Source: Methanobacterium sp. UBA8 (GTDB lineage Archaea > Methanobacteriota > Methanobacteria > Methanobacteriales > Methanobacteriaceae). From it: 15,519 nt of DNA. Under the pieces are notes generated by a model. That model saw nothing but the letters and a program-made list of their open reading frames with translations. It was not told the origin of the DNA and did no database searches. Position 1 is the stretch's first letter; each line of letters starts with the position of its first letter. The stretch is taken from positions 1,203 through 16,721 of the forward strand of contig DADN01000168.1 in NCBI GenBank assembly GCA_002509665.1. Direction: 5' to 3'. Positions 13,117 to 15,519 of this stretch are shown in pieces. The position numbers were made by a program, and so were the translations under genes.

Positions 13117-14343
13117 ATGCAAATGAGAGAAATTGAAAAAAATGGCGATAAAATATCAGCACTTGGATTTGGTGCAATGAGGCTTCCTACAAAAACAGGT
13201 AGAATTGATAAAGAAAGCGCTAAAAAGCTGATTTATGATTCAATAGACAATGGAGTAAATTTTATTGACACGGCATATCCTTATCATGGGGGAGCAAGCG
13301 AATCATTTTTAGGAGAGATACTACAGGGCGAGTACCGGGAGAAGGTAAAGCTCTGCACGAAAATGCCATCATGGTTTATTAAAAAATATGGGGATATGGA
13401 AAAATATCTGGAGATACAGCTTGAAAAACTCCAGACTGATTATATTGATTATTATTTGATTCATTCATTAGGTAAAGGCAGCTTTGAAAAACTAAAAGAA
13501 ATTGGAGTTTTTGAATTTTTAGAAGATGCTAAATCAAAGGGAAAAATAAAAAATATCGGATTTTCATTCCATGACAATGTTAACTCATTTAAAGAGATCG
13601 TGGATGCATATGATTGGGATGCCTGCTTAATTCAGTATAATTATTTAGATGAGACTAATCAAGCAGGTACTGAAGGTTTGAAATATGCCCATTCAAAAGG
13701 AATTGCAGTCTTCGTCATGGAACCTTTAAAAGGTGGACTTCTTGCTGGGGAAGTGCCAGAGAAGGTAAATAAAATATGGGACACATCTGATGTCAAAAGA
13801 AGTCCTGCAGACTGGGCATTGAGGTGGGTCTTGAACCATCCTGAAGTTACATGTGTTGTTTCTGGAATGGGAGAAGAAGGGCAGGTTAAGGAGAATATCC
13901 AAGTTGCAAATGAAACTCTGCCAAATACGCTCACTGAAGATGAATTAAAACTTTACGATGAAGTTAAAGACGTTTATGAAGAACTTATGAAAATTGATTG
14001 TACTGGATGTGGCTACTGTATGCCCTGTCCAAAAAGCGTCAACATTCCCATGTGCTTTGAAATTTACAATCATAAATACATGTTCAATGAAGGAGCTAGA
14101 GCTTCTTTCCTTTATTTAGGTCAGCTAGGGGGTATTATGGGCGATGGTGAGGTTCATGCTGGACTTTGTACTGGCTGCGGAAAATGTGTAAAGGCATGCC
14201 CTCAAAAACTGGATATTCCCGAACTTTTAGGAGTAGTTTCAAAGGAAATGGGAGGAATAGGATTTAAATATAAATTGAAAATTGGAAAAGTAGTACTTGT
14301 ACCTGTTTTCAGAGCTTTCATGTCTTTAAGTTCACGATTATAA
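13117..14343 (+). CDS. Aldo/keto reductase with C-terminal 4Fe-4S motifs
   Basis: A protein of 408 residues from the ATG at 13117, preceded by GGGG at a good distance; a TTG at 13093 is possible but borders the operator. Residues 1-290 are an AKR barrel with the full tetrad: Asp51 and Tyr56 ([11 protein letters not shown]), Lys82 (CTKMP) and His116 (YYLIHS). [14 protein letters not shown] is the usual NADP-site end. The last 120 residues carry two cysteine clusters, [18 protein letters not shown] and [20 protein letters not shown], so two 4Fe-4S clusters are expected. AKR-ferredoxin fusions of this kind are common in anaerobes, and the substrate is unknown. They may couple NAD(P)H or ferredoxin electrons to carbonyl reduction. 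Probably controlled by the adjacent TetR protein. Confidence 0.94.
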   Translation: MQMREIEKNGDKISALGFGAMRLPTKTGRIDKESAKKLIYDSIDNGVNFIDTAYPYHGGASESFLGEILQGEYREKVKLCTKMPSWFIKKYGDMEKYLEIQLEKLQTDYIDYYLIHSLGKGSFEKLKEIGVFEFLEDAKSKGKIKNIGFSFHDNVNSFKEIVDAYDWDACLIQYNYLDETNQAGTEGLKYAHSKGIAVFVMEPLKGGLLAGEVPEKVNKIWDTSDVKRSPADWALRWVLNHPEVTCVVSGMGEEGQVKENIQVANETLPNTLTEDELKLYDEVKDVYEELMKIDCTGCGYCMPCPKSVNIPMCFEIYNHKYMFNEGARASFLYLGQLGGIMGDGEVHAGLCTGCGKCVKACPQKLDIPELLGVVSKEMGGIGFKYKLKIGKVVLVPVFRAFMSLSSRL

Positions 14344-14356
14344 AAAAATCAAATTT

Positions 14357-14959
14357 TCATTTATTTTTTAATAATTTAGAACCATCTGAAAAGCCATCCC
14401 CTATTTTTTCACCTATTTTGTAGTAATTTCGGGTAGACATATCGAAAATAATGGGTAAAAATTTTTCAGGATCTATTCTGCTTAAATTTTTTCCTGATTT
14501 GGAGGTTATATCAACTAAAACTTCTTTATTTGCTTTTAAATCCAGAACTTCCCCAATAAACATGGTATGAGATCCTAAATTGATTGTTTCTTTTAATTTA
14601 CATTCTAATATTACTGGAAATTCATTAACATATGGTGCATCGACCACTTCGCTTTTTACGGGGGTTAAACCAGATACTTCAAATTTATCTGATTTTTTTC
14701 CAGAAGTAAGTCCAAAATAATCAGCTTCCACAACATATTTTGCAGGGGGAATACTTACAGTAAATGCCCGTTTTTTCATGATATTGTGGTAAGTATAAGT
14801 TGCTTCGCGCAAAGAAACGTATATGCAGGGAGGTACAAAGCAGCACATACCTGCAGCTGCAGCATTCATTATATTTGGTTTTCCTTTGTCGTCATATGAT
14901 CCGACTATAAAGACGGGTGTAGGGAAACCTAGAGTTTTTGGTCCAAGGCTTTCTTTCAT
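14357..14959 (-). CDS. Flavin reductase family protein (FMN-binding split barrel)
   Basis: A 200-residue protein of the flavin reductase-like group. KTLGFPTPVFIVGSYDDKGK and PNIMNAAAAGMCCFVPPCIY are the paired strands and loop that bind FMN; SLREATYTYHNIMKKRAFTV and ADYFGLTSGKKSDKFEVSGL are further family hallmarks. The C-terminal strands hold HTMFIGEVLDL. Such proteins are NAD(P)H:flavin oxidoreductases or FMN-binding electron-transfer proteins, often seen in methanogens. GGAG lies nine bases before the ATG. It follows the 86-residue gene by 22 bases, so they likely share a transcript. FMN is both its likely cofactor and the ligand of the riboswitch at 710, but they are 13 kb apart and no direct link is implied. 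Confidence 0.9.
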   Translation of the reverse strand: MKESLGPKTLGFPTPVFIVGSYDDKGKPNIMNAAAAGMCCFVPPCIYVSLREATYTYHNIMKKRAFTVSIPPAKYVVEADYFGLTSGKKSDKFEVSGLTPVKSEVVDAPYVNEFPVILECKLKETINLGSHTMFIGEVLDLKANKEVLVDITSKSGKNLSRIDPEKFLPIIFDMSTRNYYKIGEKIGDGFSDGSKLLKNK

Positions 14960-14981
14960 ATTTTTTCTCCAAATTATTTAA

Positions 14982-15242
14982 TTAATCCTCTTTTATTAGT
15001 TCAATGAATCTATCCAGGTCTTTAATGTTGAATATGAATTTGGGAGGGGCATTCTTGGGTCTTATTGGCATTAGACAGCACACTGCAGATTCTCTTTGAT
15101 AGTACTCAAAAATGTTTTCAAACCAATCTCCATCTTTTTCGTTTTCAAATGTAATTTCCATAACATTAGAATGTTTTTTTATAATGCAGTCCCTGTTTTG
15201 GAGGGCCTTTTTAAGCTCTTCAAGTTTTTTGTCTTGTTCCAT
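14982..15242 (-). CDS. Small unrecognised protein, 86 aa
   Basis: I do not recognise a family. The first 20 residues ([17 protein letters not shown]) form a charged, probably coiled helix. The rest alternates strands and helices: [59 protein letters not shown] vicinal CC pair at about residues 54-55 could be redox-active or bind a metal, though two cysteines alone prove little. There is no signal peptide or membrane helix. It sits between the methyltransferase-like gene (21-base gap) and the flavin reductase gene (22-base gap), all on one strand, consistent with an operon. Only a weak GGA lies upstream of the ATG. Confidence 0.75.
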   Translation of the reverse strand: MEQDKKLEELKKALQNRDCIIKKHSNVMEITFENEKDGDWFENIFEYYQRESAVCCLMPIRPKNAPPKFIFNIKDLDRFIELIKED

Positions 15243-15263
15243 AATGTTCCACTACTTATTCAG

Positions 15264-15518
15264 TTATATCACTTTAGGTATAATCATTGGAGTTTCTTTT
15301 TTGTATTTTTTATATTCTTCTCCAAATTTAGCGATCAATTCTATTTCTTCCTTCCTTATTCTAATTATTAAACCTATTATGGTCAAAATAAGGAATAATA
15401 ATCCATATAAATTCCATGAAATGATAGCAACTCCTAAAAATAAGATTAAAATCGATAAATAAAAAGGATGCCTAATTTTGGAATAAATGCCTTCAGTTAC
15501 TAGTTCTTGTCTTTCTGT
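15264..15518 (-). CDS. Isoprenylcysteine/phospholipid methyltransferase-like membrane protein, C-terminal part
   Basis: Partial at the right edge; 84 residues are visible and the start lies outside the window. The sequence shows the hallmark of the ICMT/PEMT superfamily: [18 protein letters not shown], two hydrophobic helices ([12 protein letters not shown] and [18 protein letters not shown]), and the closing signature [20 protein letters not shown]. In relatives the RHPxY and EExxLxxxFGxxYxxY motifs line the SAM-binding site at the membrane face. The substrate in archaea is usually unknown and may be a membrane lipid or a prenyl-type group. It is the first visible gene of a three-gene minus-strand cluster with the 86-residue and flavin reductase genes. 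Confidence 0.88.
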   Translation of the reverse strand, partial: TERQELVTEGIYSKIRHPFYLSILILFLGVAIISWNLYGLLFLILTIIGLIIRIRKEEIELIAKFGEEYKKYKKETPMIIPKVI

Positions 15519-15519
15519 C

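Overview
The window looks like a chromosomal segment from a methanogenic archaeon, most likely a Methanobacterium-type member of the Methanobacteriales. The evidence is a partial Sep-tRNA:Cys-tRNA synthase (tRNA-dependent cysteine synthesis, a methanogen/Archaeoglobus trait), AT-rich spacers with archaeal TATA-like boxes, AGA/AGG-biased arginine codons in the resident genes, an archaeal-type LabA/NYN protein, and a class II tRNA-Ser without an encoded CCA. This placement is inferred from gene content; no database search was possible.

Layout. 1-555: 3' end of pscS (+). 710-1702: a complete FMN riboswitch, an expression platform with a 9-nt tandem repeat and a U8 tract, a ribB gene very like that of gammaproteobacteria, and a bacterial-looking palindromic terminator. 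2071-2565: an unrecognised acidic protein (+). 2658-3708 (-): a SAM methyltransferase preceded by a QueG-like protein that stops before its Fe-S domain. 3853-6824 (-): padR, ABC ATPase and ABC-2 permease, with an array of GATAT-type inverted repeats around the padR promoter. 7054-9703 (-): an extended SDR and three tandem GyrI-like proteins. 10030-10677 (-): a membrane-anchored methyltransferase. 10780-10965 (-): a broken VOC (glyoxalase-like) gene. 10994-11077 (-): tRNA-Ser(CGA). 11335-11829 (-): NYN-domain protein. 12425-14343 (+): a TetR regulator and an aldo/keto reductase with two Fe-S motifs, which share a related operator-like sequence. 14357-15519 (-): a flavin reductase-like protein, a small unknown protein, and a partial isoprenylcysteine/phospholipid-methyltransferase-like membrane protein.

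How the parts work together. The strongest signal is the riboswitch-ribB cassette. A textbook FMN aptamer sits directly downstream of an archaeal TATA-like element and controls a DHBP synthase whose length, active-site numbering and arginine codon use point to a bacterial donor. A regulatory RNA and its target gene therefore seem to have moved together into an archaeon and come under its basal transcription machinery. PadR with the ABC pair reads as a self-regulated efflux module. TetR with the aldo/keto reductase reads as a ligand-responsive redox module. The three GyrI-like genes look like a local duplication, and two of them keep a duplicated upstream block. Two genes show decay or domain loss: the QueG-like gene and the VOC remnant.
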